From NCBI GenBank assembly GCA_958299035.1, contig CATQJL010000112.1, positions 12,128,880 to 12,192,879 of the forward strand: a stretch of 64,000 nucleotides of DNA. The letters run 5' to 3'. Numbering within the stretch: position 1 is the first letter of the stretch; the number at the start of each line of letters is the position of its first letter. Made by a program: the position numbers and the translations under genes. Shown here in pieces: positions 24,970-36,173 of the stretch. The stretch is from Cylicocyclus nassatus (lineage: Eukaryota > Nematoda > Chromadorea > Rhabditida > Strongylidae). The notes below the pieces were generated by a model that worked only from the letters and a program-made list of their open reading frames with translations, was not told the origin of the DNA and made no database searches.

Positions 24970-25101
24970 TAGCTTCTTTGGCCGTCCCCGCTCATCTTGT
25001 TGGGACGGTAACCCTCGCTTAATGTTCGCATTTGTCGGGCTCAAATGCGCGTCGCCTCCGGGGGGCGCCCTAGCTTGTAATCGAAATTCTTGATGAGACA
25101 T
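23442..25101 (-). pseudogene. RTE copy 1 endonuclease and linker
   Basis: Starting at 25101 the frame has an N-terminal region with about 15 consecutive His codons, then LRLVTINVGSLTG and VIACIQET of the endonuclease. A TGA at 24781-24783 follows, where an Arg codon is expected before WKG. The same frame resumes (405-codon stretch from 24678) with VVTAYVPQAG, LLIGADLNGHVG, YASGWRKSQIDFWVVR and a WWW-containing linker. A frameshift near 23.71 kb moves the linker to the frame ending at 23442, which ends in KNGKTTAPDDVSNEF at the RT entry. Two breaks therefore separate an otherwise well preserved domain. Confidence 0.88.
24924..24967. repeat. (ATG/CAT)n trinucleotide repeat
   Basis: About 15 perfect units, read on the minus strand as a poly-His tract in the RTE N-terminal region. 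A matching tract is not present in copy 2, which lacks this part of the element. Confidence 0.95.
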
Positions 25102-25216
25102 TAAAAGAGCATTTTGATGCGACGGGTTTCTTCTTCAGCCGGCTTGTCGCTTTTTTCCATTGGGTGAGCAGCCTGACGCTGGATTTCGTGGGCAGAGCTT
25201 TTTGCCAAAGAAATTG

Positions 25217-25287
25217 GGCCCGTTGCGGAACCGAACCTGTGACCTTCCTCGCCGTAGTCAAGGGCACACTCTCGGCCAACTCTGCCC
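25217..25287 (-). promoter_or_regulatory. tRNA-like module with A- and B-box motifs at the RTE 5' terminus (copy 1)
   Basis: Read on the minus strand from 25287, the element starts GGGCAGAGTTGGCCGAG. An A-box-like TGGCCGAGAGT lies at 25278-25268 and a B-box-like GGTTCGGTTCC at 25237-25227, 30 bp apart. CCTTG and CGAGG around a 7-nt loop between them resemble an anticodon arm. It begins exactly at the target duplication, so it was copied as part of the element. It may be a pol III-type internal promoter or a tRNA captured at the 5' end by template switching. It is not a functional tRNA gene: the T-stem does not pair. Confidence 0.7.
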
Positions 25288-25307
25288 TTCAGCTCAGTGT
25301 CTGGTAT
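25288..25307. repeat. target-site duplication, RTE copy 1 (5' side)
   Basis: Exact 20-bp match to 22033-22052. Confidence 0.93.
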
Positions 25308-26287
25308 AAAGCTCATAAACGTGCTTGTTTCATGAGGATTTGCAGACATATATGTATATTCAAGATTTTGGCGATCACTTGAAACATTTTCAGGCATATT
25401 CTAAGCTAAGTTTTTTTCGAAAGCTGCATTATTTTGCGCTAGATATATTGTACTCTTATAAATTCAGCTTCTCCGCATGTAGCCAATAACAGCATAACAG
25501 CCGCTTTCTTATGGCAACATTATGCCATAAAAGTAATTGAATTCTCTCAAAAAACTCCGAAAACTCAAAATTGAGGCACGCAAAACTTTCAAGAAGCATT
25601 CCAAAATTCTCAGAAGGTGCGCTCAGCGTTTTTTGTTGATAATGAAAAGTATCTGTGCTACGCCCCCCCCCCCCCTGGGAGACGGTCAAGAGGCCAATTT
25701 CTTCGGCTGTTACCAACTTAAAACTCTAGTTTAGTGCTTTGCGAGTCTTCAAAATTACCAGATAAAGTGCATTAGCTTACTATCTGTCTGAGGTCACCAC
25801 TTGCTGTGTTTCATGGTTTTTGCTGTGAATCGGACAAAAATATTTACGAATTTGTTCCGAAATGCATTTTCATGAGTTTTTGACCTTCAAAATTGCTGTG
25901 TTGAAATTCAAAAATATCTTCTTTTAAATTTCATATCCTTTCAGAAAGTTGCAGAACACTTATTATGTGCTATTTGGCGTCCAGCTGGCAATAAAAATCG
26001 CGCCTCTTGACATACACCCCCCCCCCTCTCCCAATAAAGAGATTCTGGATGTTCAGATATCCTGAAAGGCATCTAGGTTAATTTTGAAAATTTCCCCTAC
26101 CCCTTCCCCCCTGGATAGCATTACATAAAAACTCGAAATTTTCTTAATAAATGTTTGGAGAATGGCATTCCCAAATTTCATTCAGCGAGCATTATTTTTG
26201 CACTAACCTATAGGCCATAGGAAATCCGGGCATCCGGTTTTTGCGAGCATGTTTAGTGGAGAAGCTTCAAGAAATTCATTGCTTAAG
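25308..26287. other. no gene recognised
   Basis: AT-rich with C-homopolymer runs at about 25661-25674 and 26008-26017. No frame is convincing. Confidence 0.5.
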
Positions 26288-26647
26288 GGCAGCGTCCAGG
26301 AAAGTCTGGACTTATGGGAATTGGAAAGTACTTTTGGGGCCACCGGCAGCTCAGAGAGTGCTCTAACGGCTGGAGATACTCCCCTCGAAACTGGACCCCG
26401 CGACCGTATTTCGCATGGATTCATGGCGCGAAGCGTGGACTGGCGCGAAACTGCCATGAATTTATGCGAATACGATCGCGGGGTCCAGTTTCGAAGGGAA
26501 TATCTCAGCCATTAGAGCACTACCTGCGTTGCCGCTTGGGCAGTGTAGAGCACTACCTGCGCTGCCGCTTGGGCAGTGCCTTAGTTAGGGCTCCAAGAGT
26601 ACTTTCCACGTAAAATGCCCATAGATCCAGATTGCCTGGACGCTGCC
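26288..26647. mobile_element. 360-bp palindromic (foldback) element, GGCAGCGTCCAGG ends
   Basis: Termini GGCAGCGTCCAGG and CCTGGACGCTGCC are inverted repeats, and similarity continues inward (GGAAAGTACTTT and GAGTACTTTCC; CGAAACTGGACCCCGCGA and GCGGGGTCCAGTTTCG) to a centre near 26440. Nearly the whole element folds back. A 32-bp block containing GAGCACTACCTGCG is tandemly duplicated at about 26513-26577 in the right arm only. No clean target duplication was found, so the superfamily is unassigned. Confidence 0.85.
26513..26577. repeat. 32-bp tandem duplication inside the palindromic element
   Basis: Two adjacent copies of a unit containing TAGAGCACTACCTGCG and CCGCTTGGGCAGTG, differing by one visible base. 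The opposite arm has one copy only, so duplication came after the palindrome formed. Confidence 0.88.
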
Positions 26648-29344
26648 TCTAAACTTCATTTCGTATGGTTCGTCTGTGGTCCTAAAGTACCACTTTATAT
26701 TCTTGCCCAAATATTCTTGCCCAACCGTGCTCACTATGGTACCGAGGATGCTGATTGGTCCGGTCGAAAGCATTACGGTCTGGGTCGGAGTACTGTTGGA
26801 TTTCTAAACCACTACAAATAATATGAGTGTTTGAGCAACTACCTTTACCTCAGGCCGCTTCATCAGTATCTAGTTAAGAAGCTCAGGTATCTATCCAGAT
26901 TTGCCCAAGCACTGCTCCATATAAAATCTTCTTATTGATGTTTTTAACATTAAAATCAGTTCCGGGTTTGATGCACGAATGCTTGCAAAATGCCGCCCTC
27001 AATCTCACATGGCTATCTGTTCCGCAGATCGTTGATGAAAATTTGAGCAATACCTTAGTTCTGCCCGTTTTCGCTGTAATTACGATTTTAAAGAGTGTTC
27101 TCCATCGTTTTTTCTCACTCGCCAACTATTGTGCCTAACTAAGCGGAATGTTTTCTAAAGAAATTGAGTTTCTATTCTTACGGAATTGCCCTACATCGAA
27201 AACATGCACGTATTTAATGTTTCAGCTATAATTGGACACTATTGAACACTTTCTGGCAATGTCTCATATTATTTAAGTTTATATTAAAAAAAGACTTTCC
27301 CCCGGAATCTATCCAAATTCCATAACTATTCAAAAACTAGACGGACTGCTAAATCTTCCTATAGCAACGTCAAAGAGGTAAATTACCATAAGAAATGCAC
27401 AATTTTTATCAATTCTAATAATATATTTTTAAATGCGAACAAATGTTGCTTTTGTTTTCTATTAGGGTCTATTGATTTCAACGTTTTCAATTTCTCCCTC
27501 GATAATTCGTGACCTTTTGCTTCCCTATTCTGATATCTGTTTCATTTTTTGAAGAATGAAGCAAGCATACAAACGTACACAATAAATCATAATATGGAAA
27601 GTATACATCTAAAAAAGTAGGAAGTTTATAGAATTTTTCTGAACCGAGATATGATTTATTCTTGATATTTGAGAACAGATTAGCATTGTTATTGAATTTT
27701 AACTCGCAACTTTAGATGACACAAACTTTTTTAAAGTTCGAATTTCTATCATTTAGAGCCTACGTTGCTCTACCAGTCTACTGTTACCAATTTGGCCTTT
27801 TCTAAATAGACACTGCCTTTAAATCAAAAACTTGGGCTCGTTTTCTGATTGCTCGTTCTCCAAAAAACTTTGTCTGCTTGAATATTTTACTGGCTAAAAA
27901 CCTTTTTGATCCAAAATTTTTCTATACTCGAGAAATATTTTACAGACCTCGGCTCCTTACTGAGGAGTTCACGGAAAGGTCATTTCTATTAATCCGTCTA
28001 AGAACAGGAACAAAAAGGAGTAAAAACCAATAAAAAATCTTCACCATTTTTATTATTAGAGTGCAAGAAGGATATGTGTTATTGGGCGAGAAAGTGAAAT
28101 ACTACATCGTAACAGAATCAATGCAGGTTTTTCCATATTTCAAGCTTGGACTACTTATAGCTTTTCACAGGAATAGTCAATCCGATTTCAATAAAACTAC
28201 TGCAATCAGCAAACTTCTGGTAATTTAGTACTCACCGCTATGTCGTTGTAACTTCACCGAGAAAAATTCGTAGGCCGGAGACTGCCAAAAGTTTTCTTGG
28301 GTAAGTTTCAGTTTGAGAGACCACAATTTTTTAGACAATCTAATAGGCTGATAGAAACAGTCGGTTGTGCAGCAGCGTCGAGCTTAGATTTTACGAAAAA
28401 AATTTCATTCTTAATATTACAAAAAATTTGCTATCAGCCATTCTTATCAATTGCTCCGAAAAGGCGAAAAAATCGTTTTTTGCTATTCTTTGAATTTTCT
28501 TGCCGCCAAAGGGAATAACAGGTTCCGGTTTTTTGCTACCAGATGTCCCATGACTATCATTTCTGCACACGAAAGAAGCTCTGCTACTGCTTTGCGCTTG
28601 GGATTTTTGTACGCAGCAGAATGATAGCAGCAGTTGCTTGGATTTGAGTTAAAATATCTCAGTCTGGAAATTCTGAAAAATCCGCTTCAATGTGCATTTT
28701 ATAGCACGGATCACATGCAAACATATGCCAGCTCACAAAAAAAACGACTTTTGCGTGAATTTGCAAAAAGTTTAAAAAGAGAAAATTCTAGAATTTAGCC
28801 TCTTGATTTCAAAAGCACGTAATTCCAAGATAAATTCACTCCTCTGGAACGAAAACATGCTCATGAAACTAGAAGGAGAGCGCTTTCAGATGATGTGCAT
28901 AGTTATCTAAGACAATGGAAATTTGTTTTGAACTAGTATCTTGAAAAATAGATGTGAACCTGCATTAATTCTGTTACAATCTAAATAATATTTTTAGTTT
29001 TTTTGCAAAAATTTGCTGTTGTTGAAGTTTTTGACTGTTCAGCGCTATTCTGCTGGATCTACCTAAAGTAAAAATGCTTTTAGCTTGTACTGAACATCAA
29101 ATAACCTGCGGGTAGGGCAAATAGAATGCTGTTCTTTCAAGTCTCTAGCTGATCAACCTTACAAAAATGTTGAACTAATCCGTAGTTGCCATCCAATACC
29201 GTCAGAATCATATTTTTACAGCAAATAAATTTTTCAGATATAGTATGATCAATAATTAAGCATCAACGGTTCCAGAATTAGAAAGAAATAGACAGTACAG
29301 TTATTTAGCCAGTATGCTTTGGTCTAAATCAAATAAAAGTTTGA
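26648..29344. other. no gene recognised
   Basis: Low-complexity AT-rich DNA. Frames are short and unlike proteins. No RNA gene, repeat array or element ends were identified. Confidence 0.5.
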
Positions 29345-29760
29345 TTTTTCGCATGAAACATTCGAATATATTTTAGAAATTTGAAACTCGAATTTTTCCA
29401 TTTTCGAATAAAAGTGAAAAATCAAATAACAAAAACAAAGTTTTGAATAAAACGAAAACCTGGTTTATTGGAAATCGAGTTTTCGAACCAATTTTGTTCT
29501 AATGTTTTGTTCGGGTGCGTATTCGAATTATTCGATTTCGGTGCAAAGCCACACCGTCCAAGCCGGATAAGCCAACAAATTTCAGATATGGCTGTTTTAG
29601 ATATCCGAATAAATCATTCGAATATTCATTCGAAATTCAACATTCAGTTTTTGGATACTCGATATTCGTTCATTCGAAAACTCTGGTTTTTAAATCTTGT
29701 TTGGTCCTCGTTTATTCGAAATTTTCAAATTTCGAAGTTATCCACGGCAGACTATCCATT
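29345..29760. repeat. degenerate TTCGAA-rich tract
   Basis: Many ATTCGAA/TTCGAAT words with irregular spacing, the third tract of this composition in the window. Two overlapping ~100-codon frames are composition artefacts. Confidence 0.75.
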
Positions 29761-30424
29761 TATTAGGAAACTGCTTTAGAGCAATTGAGAAAATCACAGG
29801 ATTCAATAATGACCATAACAGAATTATGAATGATGGTCTTTGGTAATCTTTTAAGAGCTCGTTGGCTTAAGTGCAGTAAAGACATAAAACTTTGAAAGAA
29901 AATGCAACATCGAATGCGACCAGAGTCTTCCACGATTCTTTGCTTTTTTCGGGATGTGATGCTTCACAAAGGAGAAATTACTTCTGATATGACCCACTGT
30001 ATTGAATGCGAAAACACGGAATCATCACAATTAGGCAAGCTCCATAATGTCTCAGATTACCCAATACTAGACGAGAGCAGGTTGAAAAGGTCACCGAACC
30101 GTGACATTCGTAACTCATGTAAAGTTTGTCGCCAAACTCTGAGAGCATTTGAACGCCACAAACATTGGCCCAAAAAGCCTCTGAATCTCTCAATCATTAC
30201 CATGCGATGGAGCACGCAAAGATTCATTACACATACTTACTTTTTAAGTAAAATTGAGAAAAAAACAAAGGCCGTAATCGGCAAGCTCAATTCTACACTC
30301 AGTACATACATATTAAAGTTAAGAAAATTGTTTTATGTGCCTTGTCGTCGAAAAATATGGAGTACGGAGTATGGCCACTATCATAATCATCTGAGCATCA
30401 TTTTTTCCCGCTTCTGTAGCTATT
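29761..30424. other. no gene supported
   Basis: A 207-codon plus-strand frame (29902-30525) covers most of this stretch and then runs into the antisense 3' end of the RTE element. It has a few Cys pairs but no domain I recognise. I treat it as chance. Confidence 0.45.
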
Positions 30425-30443
30425 ATTCAACTTTTTTTCCAGC
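30425..30443. repeat. probable diverged target-site duplication, RTE copy 2 (3' side)
   Basis: Nineteen bases ending TCCAGC align with 42050-42068 at about 14 of 19 positions. Both abut the expected element ends, so they are probably a decayed duplication. Confidence 0.55.
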
Positions 30444-30521
30444 TTTTTTATCCTTTCATCTTCCCGTTCACACGGGGTCTGCTACTCTTGTTAGTCTCTT
30501 CCATTCTTCTCGGTTAGATGT

Positions 30522-31541
30522 TTAGTTTTCATCTAAGCCAAGCTCACTTAGGTCTGATTTGATCTTGTGCATCCATCTCATTCTAAGTCTGCCTCTTGGC
30601 CCCTTCCCGGGAACATTCAGCGACATGGCGAGTCTTGTCATATGGCCTTTCTCTCTTCTAACTACATGCCCATACCATCGTAGGCGCTTCTCTTGTAGCT
30701 TCTTGATGATCGGAGCAACCTTCATTGTACTTCTGATGGTGTCGTTCGAGACATGATCTAGCATGGTGACTCCAGTGGACCATCGCAGCATTCTCGTGTC
30801 CATTACACCGAGTCTTCGTTCGTCGTTTCGCGTGCTCGGCCAGCATTCGCTACCATAGAGGGCAGTTGGACGGATTATGGTACGGTATATCTGGGACTTG
30901 AGCTTCCGAGGTATTCTTCTATCGCATAGGACTCCTGTGAGGCTTCTCCACTTTGACCGAGCCGCGTTGGTTCTACCAAGTATCTTTTCGTGGAGATTTC
31001 CATTTGCTGTGATTCGACTTCCTAGACATCTGAACGTGGTAGTCTTCTTGATCGTCGTGTTGCCGATTCGGATGGTTCCAGGGGTCTGGGCTCCAAGCTC
31101 CATGTACTCCGTCTTTACTACGTTGAGTCGCAAGCCAAGCTGTTCCAACTGAGTCTTCCACATCTGTACATCGTCTCCTAGCTCTTTCCTACTTCGTGCC
31201 ATCAAAATCACGTCATCTCCATATATCACAGCCCATGGTGGTTGACGTATGAATCTACTGGTTATCGCATTCATGACTGTGATGAAGAGTAGTGGCGATA
31301 GTACAGATCCTTGGTGCACACCTGCTCTTATCTGGAATTCCTCTGATCTTCCTGCTGCTGACTGTACATAGCTGGTTGCATTCTTGTAGATCATCTGAGT
31401 CCACTGCACGTACTTTTCTGGGACCATATGCTTTGGTAACGACCACCATATGATGTCGTGCGGCACCTTGTCGAACGCCTTCTCCAGATCGAGGAACGCT
31501 GTGTGCAGCTCACATTGTCTTTCCCTGCTTATCTCCATCAT
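30522..31541 (-). pseudogene. RTE copy 2 reverse transcriptase and C-terminal region
   Basis: A continuous 339-codon frame. Motifs in order: FLDLEKAFDKVPH (motif A, residues ~17-29), GVHQGSVLSPLLF (B, ~75-87), YGDDV (C, ~107-111; bases 31212-31223 with both Asp present), CLGSRI, YGSECWP and a final GPRGRLRMRWMHKIKSDL block. This is the best preserved RT in the window. It lacks the fingers region and endonuclease in the same frame, so it is a fragment, not a working gene. RTE polyproteins normally run about 1000 residues. Confidence 0.9.
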
Positions 31542-32910
31542 TATTCTGGCGGTGTGTATAGCGTCTGATGTGCTGCAATTTTCACGGATTCACATTGATT
31601 GGATGCCAGTTCTACGATGTTTCGGAGCCTCGTCTCTAGTATACTTTCGAATATCTTCAACGTGTGGCTCATCAGTCGTATAGGCCGGTATGTAGAACAG
31701 TCAGCTATATCGCTTTTATTCTTCCATATCGAGATCGTCGTACTCCTACACCAGGCATCTTTCTGGAGTCTACTACTCGATTCAGCAATCGTGTCAGCCA
31801 CGTAACTCCTGATTGCCCGCACTTCTTCCAGAACTTGTCGGGATGTCGTCTGGACCTTTTGCCTTGCCGCTCTTTGTTTTCGTTATGGCGATTCGCACTT
31901 CATCGTGATGGCCGGTACTGGTCCATGTACAGCTTCAGCCGCTGCAGTTGATGAGTATTCGTAGCTTGTAGATGCCGTTTCTGCGAAGCTCTCCATCTCT
32001 TGCTCATCTCTTCAGGTTTCCTCAGCACTCTTCCGTCTACATCTTTGATATTTCAGAAGTGCTCCACGTCTTTTGAGGCATTTGCTCTTCTTCTTGCTAG
32101 CCTGTAGATCTCGTTTACCTCCGTAACGCAGCTTCCTGTACAGCTCTTCCACGTAAGCTTCTTGTTTGACACTCCATTTCGCTGCTCGTTTGGCGTCTAC
32201 ATATGTCTGCCGCGCTTCTTCTGATTTTGCTTTCTGCCATATTCTGAAGGCTGTTTTTTTTCTTGATCACGAACTGCACGTCATCATTCCACCACCAGAT
32301 TTCCTTATCAAATTTTGTTCTTCCTGGTTTCGTGCGTCCAAGTAGGTCGGTCGCAATCCGATGGACGATGTTCTTCAGATTCTTTCAGGAGTCTTCTGGC
32401 TCTTCTTCTAGCTGTGGTAGGGCGGATTCCATGGCTGCTCTAACTTCATCGTTGTCTCTGAGCTTCCACCATTTGATGCGTGCTGCTTGCTCTGGACTGG
32501 AATATTCAGGTCCAGAATCAGTGGTCGATGTTGTGGTTTGCAGTCTTCACCGGGTATGACTTTGCTGTTCTTCACATACTTGAGCTCGCCTTGTCGTACA
32601 ACCCAGTAGTCTATTTGTGATTTCCATTCTCCGCTGGCATACGTGATGAGGTGCTAGGCTTCTTGATGAAGTATGTGTTTGCTAGTCATGTGCCGTGGCG
32701 AACTCCAGGATACGCTCTCCTTCTTCGCTGCGTGATCCGTATCCGTGATTTCCGTGACATTTGCTTGCACCGCAACATTGTTCCCCGACATGACCGTTTA
32801 GATCAGCACCAATCAGTAGCATTTCGTCATCTGGTATCAAGCTTATGTAATCGTCAAGTTGATTCCAGAATTCATCTTTCTCCATCTGTGTGCAACCCAC
32901 TTGAGGTGCA
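31542..32910 (-). pseudogene. RTE copy 2 endonuclease, linker and RT start (frame-shifted)
   Basis: The frame at 31822-31541 has TYRPIRLMSHTLKIFESIL, the RT entry. The frame at 32900-32682 has DEFWNQLDDYI and LLIGADLNGHVG, the endonuclease core. Between them, nucleotide similarity to copy 1 (23.4-24.4 kb) is obvious, but many small indels break the frame. The BEL/Pao element entered within the endonuclease region at 32910. Confidence 0.85.
32906..32910. repeat. 5-bp target-site duplication of BEL/Pao element (left)
   Basis: GTGCA here and at 41801-41805 flank the two LTRs. Joining the flanks with one copy restores alignment to RTE copy 1. Confidence 0.85.
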
Positions 32911-33148
32911 TTTCTGTAAAGCTACAGAAAATCAGGCCGGCATCCTCGGCACTAACGATTCATTTGCATTCCTCAGCATCCTCGACCATTAACGATCCAT
33001 TTGTGTTCCTCGGCATCTTCAGCCATTCAGTCACTAACGATCCATCTGTATTCCTCGGCATCCTCGACCATTAACGATCCATTTGTGTTCTTCGGCATCC
33101 TCGGCCACTAACGATTCATTTGTATTCCTCGGCATCGAATATGCATGG

Positions 33149-33155
33149 TATATAA
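33149..33155 (+). promoter_or_regulatory. TATA box in the 5' LTR
   Basis: TATATAA, about 40 bp upstream of the AATAAA. It is the likely core promoter of the element; the same box is at 41716-41722 in the 3' LTR. Confidence 0.7.
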
Positions 33156-33195
33156 GTCGAGGGAGAATTCAGTTTTTGGGCTGATCGCTCTATGC

Positions 33196-33201
33196 AATAA
33201 A
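33196..33201 (+). terminator. polyadenylation signal (5' LTR copy)
   Basis: AATAAA close to the LTR end. The functional copy for element RNA would be that at 41763-41768 in the 3' LTR. Confidence 0.6.
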
Positions 33202-33235
33202 CGTTTCGTCCTTGTCTTCGCCTATTCAGCTCAAT

Positions 33236-33253
33236 TGGCGACCACGGCAGGAT
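33236..33253 (+). promoter_or_regulatory. primer binding site (tRNA-Arg-like)
   Basis: TGGCGACCACGGCAGGAT starts two bases after the 5' LTR. Its reverse complement ends GTGGTCGCCA, with a CCA 3' end and the form of a tRNA-Arg 3' terminus as I recall it; matching to a specific tRNA gene was not possible here. Confidence 0.65.
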
Positions 33254-33470
33254 ACTCAACCACACCTGCTCCATCGTTTGTGCGAATTGCACCTTTTTCA
33301 CCACAAGGAACGACGACTCAGCAAGGGCCACCGTCAGTTTCCACTGCGCTAACTCTTCACGTGCGGCTACACTCTTCCAAACCATAACCGAAAGAATTCC
33401 AATCGCCAACTCTCCACCTTCATCCGCCAATCATCAACACTCCTGAGACCAACCCAACCCGCCTCAAGAG

Positions 33471-34190
33471 ATGCCAATTTCTGACAGCGTAGTTCTTCGA
33501 AGACAAATCGGATTCTTCAAAAGACAACTGCAACGATACTGTTCAGCCGCTGCTGATATCTTCAAAGAATACCGAGTCGAACCATCTAAACCTACTCTCA
33601 GCCATTTGACCAATGAAGATTTGGATTCTTTCCGCTTTGAACTCGTATCTACGAAAGCAAACTTATTGAAGGCTTACAATAAAACTGTCAAACTCCATGA
33701 TGACTGGACAGCACTTCAAGACTCCAACCCACCTGAGCAAAAGGTCTTTGAAGACTACATTACGAAATATGGAGACTATCGTACAGATATCGCTCTCGCT
33801 GTCAACAACCTCGAACAGTTTGATGCTGTTTTGAATGTTCTTGACGCTGAATACGTAAAACGAGAACTGCATCCACCTTCAGAATCTGATGGGACACTCG
33901 CGGATAACGATGACGATTCCGGTGACAACCGACGCGTTACTCGAGCAACAGTTTCCGCACCAGATGCATCTCTGCTCAATTTTGTAGATGCTTCAATACT
34001 TACAAAATTGGATCTGCCAACCTTCGATGGCAACTTACTGGATTACCCCGAATTCAGTGCTCGTTTTGCAACCCTCGTCGCCAATAAGACACTCAACTTG
34101 ACGACACTAAGAAATTCTCACTTTTGAAGTCATGTCTACGCGGAAGAGCGTTACAATCCATCCAAGGACTTTCCATGACCGCCGAAAATT
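33471..34190 (+). pseudogene. BEL/Pao gag N-terminal part (DUF1759-like), truncated
   Basis: The frame from 33471 gives a helical N-terminal region and an acidic linker (EDSD-rich, ~140-155), then LTKLDLPTFDGNLLDYPEF, the hallmark start of the DUF1759 gag domain. A frame change near 34.09 kb moves the continuation (KFSLLKSCLRGRALQSIQGL) to another frame. That stops at ~34190 and jumps directly to the zinc-knuckle region, so most of the capsid half appears deleted. Gag normally forms the particle shell; this one could not. Confidence 0.85.
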
Positions 34191-34191
34191 C

Positions 34192-35058
34192 CCCACAATG
34201 AAAGAGCGTATCGATCAAGTGAAACGCCGGAAACTTTGTTTCAATTGTCTTTCGACTTCTCACAATACAAAATGCACGTCTAAATACCGCTGCATGTTTT
34301 GCTCAAGAAAACACCATTCTTCATTGTGTTTTCGGTGGAATCGCTTTCTCACGGCTTCTACATCGCCTGGTCTCAATAATCACACTCCCACACAATCGCC
34401 GCGCCGCCAAAATGTGATATCTTCTTCAAATCAATCATCGAGACTGCAGAATCACATCGTGCATTTAGAAGAGCCCAAAAAGGAGATGGTTACTTCTTCG
34501 ACGGATCCGACTGAACAACTAATTGACACACAAATCGATGTTCCTACTATACCAGCTCCTGCTACTTGCTCAACCAACAATGTAACAAACCTAACGACTC
34601 AGACCGCACTGATGTGCACAACTGTAACGCTCTTCAATCCAAATGATCGCTCGCATCAAACCACTGTAACAGCCTTCCTGGACAGTGGTTCCAATAAATC
34701 ATACATCACTGAAGAAGTTGCTACTATGCTTCAGTTGGCCACTACAGGAACCGAACATATTAGCCTTTCCACCTTTGGCAAAGTTGAATCACTGGAACTG
34801 GAGTGCCGTAACCACATAATCGGCCTGTACACCGAAAAGGGAGTGAAACATCTTCAGGTGAAATCTATACCGCTGCTTACTGGAAATCTTCAGCGCATTC
34901 ACGTTCCGGACAGATCGACCCGTAATGTCACCCTTTCCGTCTGCAAACCATTCTCATCGGAAATGATTATTTCTGGGACATCATATTGTCAGAAGACTTC
35001 CATTACAGAACTCTTTCAAAGAGTTATCGAATTTTGCATACAGCTATCGGAGATATGA
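34192..35058 (+). pseudogene. BEL/Pao zinc knuckles and aspartic protease region
   Basis: The open frame 34132-35058 holds KERIDQVKRRKLCFNCLS followed by Cys/His spacing of two CCHC-like knuckles (about residues 42-64). After a Thr/Pro-rich linker comes VTAFLDSGSNKSYI (around residue 180), the DSG active-site motif of the BEL peptidase family. The frame leaves homology near 34.97 kb, where the conserved continuation lies in the 34986 frame. Zinc knuckles bind genomic RNA; the protease cleaves the polyprotein. Confidence 0.85.
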
Positions 35059-36173
35059 TTGTAGGCAGAGCTTTCAAAGCAAAAAACTATATCGCCTGTA
35101 CTACCGTCAACTCACCACTGAGACAGGCGATGCCTCAAGTCCTCCAAATCACAAGGAACTTGTTGAGTTGGTTAACAAATTTTGGAGACTCGAAACAGTT
35201 GGGATATTAGACGACCCTTCTCAGCCAGATGATGAACAGTGTCTCAAACACTTCAATGATACCGTCTACTATGATGAATTGCAGAAAAGGTACGTCGTCA
35301 AGTTACCATTCAAGATGAACCCAGCCGAACTACCCAACAATTTTTCTCTTGCGTATTCGCGCCTGTGCTCTCAGCATAGATCGCTGCGACAGAATGTTCC
35401 TTACCTTCAGAAATATCATGAGATTTTCAAAGACCAACTTAAAAGACATCATTGAGCGAATACCAACCAATGATGTTACGAATTCTTGCCATTATTTATC
35501 ACATCATGAAGTTGTCAAGAAAGAAGGTGAAAACATAAAGATAAGATGCGTATTCGATGGTTCAGCCAAACTGAAAGGACACCTCAGTATTAACGACATC
35601 TTATATCGCAGACCCGTACTACTGCCAGATCTCACTGGGATTCTTATTCGGAGCAGACTATACAGGATATTGATTTCAAGTGACATAGAAAAGGCCTTCC
35701 TTATGGTCGGCTTACATGAAGACTCGCGGGACTATACTCGTTTTCTATGGTTAGATGACCCATTGAAGCCTATAAGCTCAGAAAACCTAGTCACATATCG
35801 TTTCGCACGAGTACCGTTTGGTCTTATTTGCTCCCCGTTCCTCTTGGCCGGTACGATACATTTCCATCTGTCTTCGACTACCACTGATATAGCTCGACAT
35901 CTTCTTCAAAACACCTACGTTGACAACATCTTTCATGGAGTAGACACAATCAAGGACGGCGTCACCTTCTACAGGGAATCAAAGAAATTATTTCTTGCAG
36001 CCGGGATGAATCTACGTGCTTACGCAAGCAACTCAAAGGAGTTGAACGAATTCTTTGAACAAAACGAAAGATGTAAAGTGCAACAGATACAGAAATTACT
36101 CGGACTACGCTGGAACACAGAGAATGATACACTTATCATTTCGTTGCCTCATGGACCAAGAGAAAGGTTTTGA
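34986..36173 (+). pseudogene. BEL/Pao reverse transcriptase region (three frames)
   Basis: Frames at 34986-35210, 35168-35455 and 35349-36173 successively carry the conserved BEL sequence. These include VELVNKFWRLETVGI, then YVVKLPFK, then the RT proper with IRCVFDGSAK, INDILYRRP, ISSDIEKAFLMVGL (motif A) and FGLICSPFLLAG (motif B). The catalytic box reads YVDN at 35916-35927, not YVDD; YVDN variants are known in some BEL elements, so this may be natural. At least two frameshifts separate the segments. The downstream connection (AQIYDPIGLFSPVLL) lies in yet another frame at 36174-36270. Confidence 0.88.

Larger units (their letters stand above)
22053..25287 (-). mobile_element. RTE-clade non-LTR retrotransposon, near full length (copy 1)
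   Basis: A minus-strand LINE of 3235 bp bounded by a perfect 20-bp target duplication. From 5' to 3' it has a tRNA-like module flush with the duplication (25287 inward), a leader, an endonuclease domain, an RT domain, an RTE C-terminal region and a short A-rich tail (plus-strand TTTTTTT at 22053-22059). The coding sequence is interrupted by at least one nonsense codon and several frameshifts, and the RT catalytic box is mutated, so it is dead. Copy 2 of the same family is at 30444-42049. The perfect duplication suggests insertion is not very ancient. Confidence 0.92.
32911..33233 (+). repeat. 5' LTR of BEL/Pao element
   Basis: 323 bp. It contains a ~37-bp repeated module (CATTAACGATCCATTTGTGT type, with variants), a TATA box at 33149-33155 and AATAAA at 33196-33201. 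It has one more module unit than the 3' LTR. It starts TTTCTGTAAAG rather than the usual TG; the start was set by comparison with the 3' LTR and the target duplication. Confidence 0.93.

Noticed and set aside
29902..30525. 207-codon plus-strand frame
   Set aside because: It has no recognisable domain and runs into antisense RTE sequence; it is likely a chance frame.
30559..33074. Plus-strand frames across the RTE region
   Set aside because: They are antisense shadows of the minus-strand RTE coding sequence or of LTR modules.
32930..33130. CRISPR-like array in the LTR
   Set aside because: The repeated units are LTR modules without spacers, in a eukaryotic retroelement.
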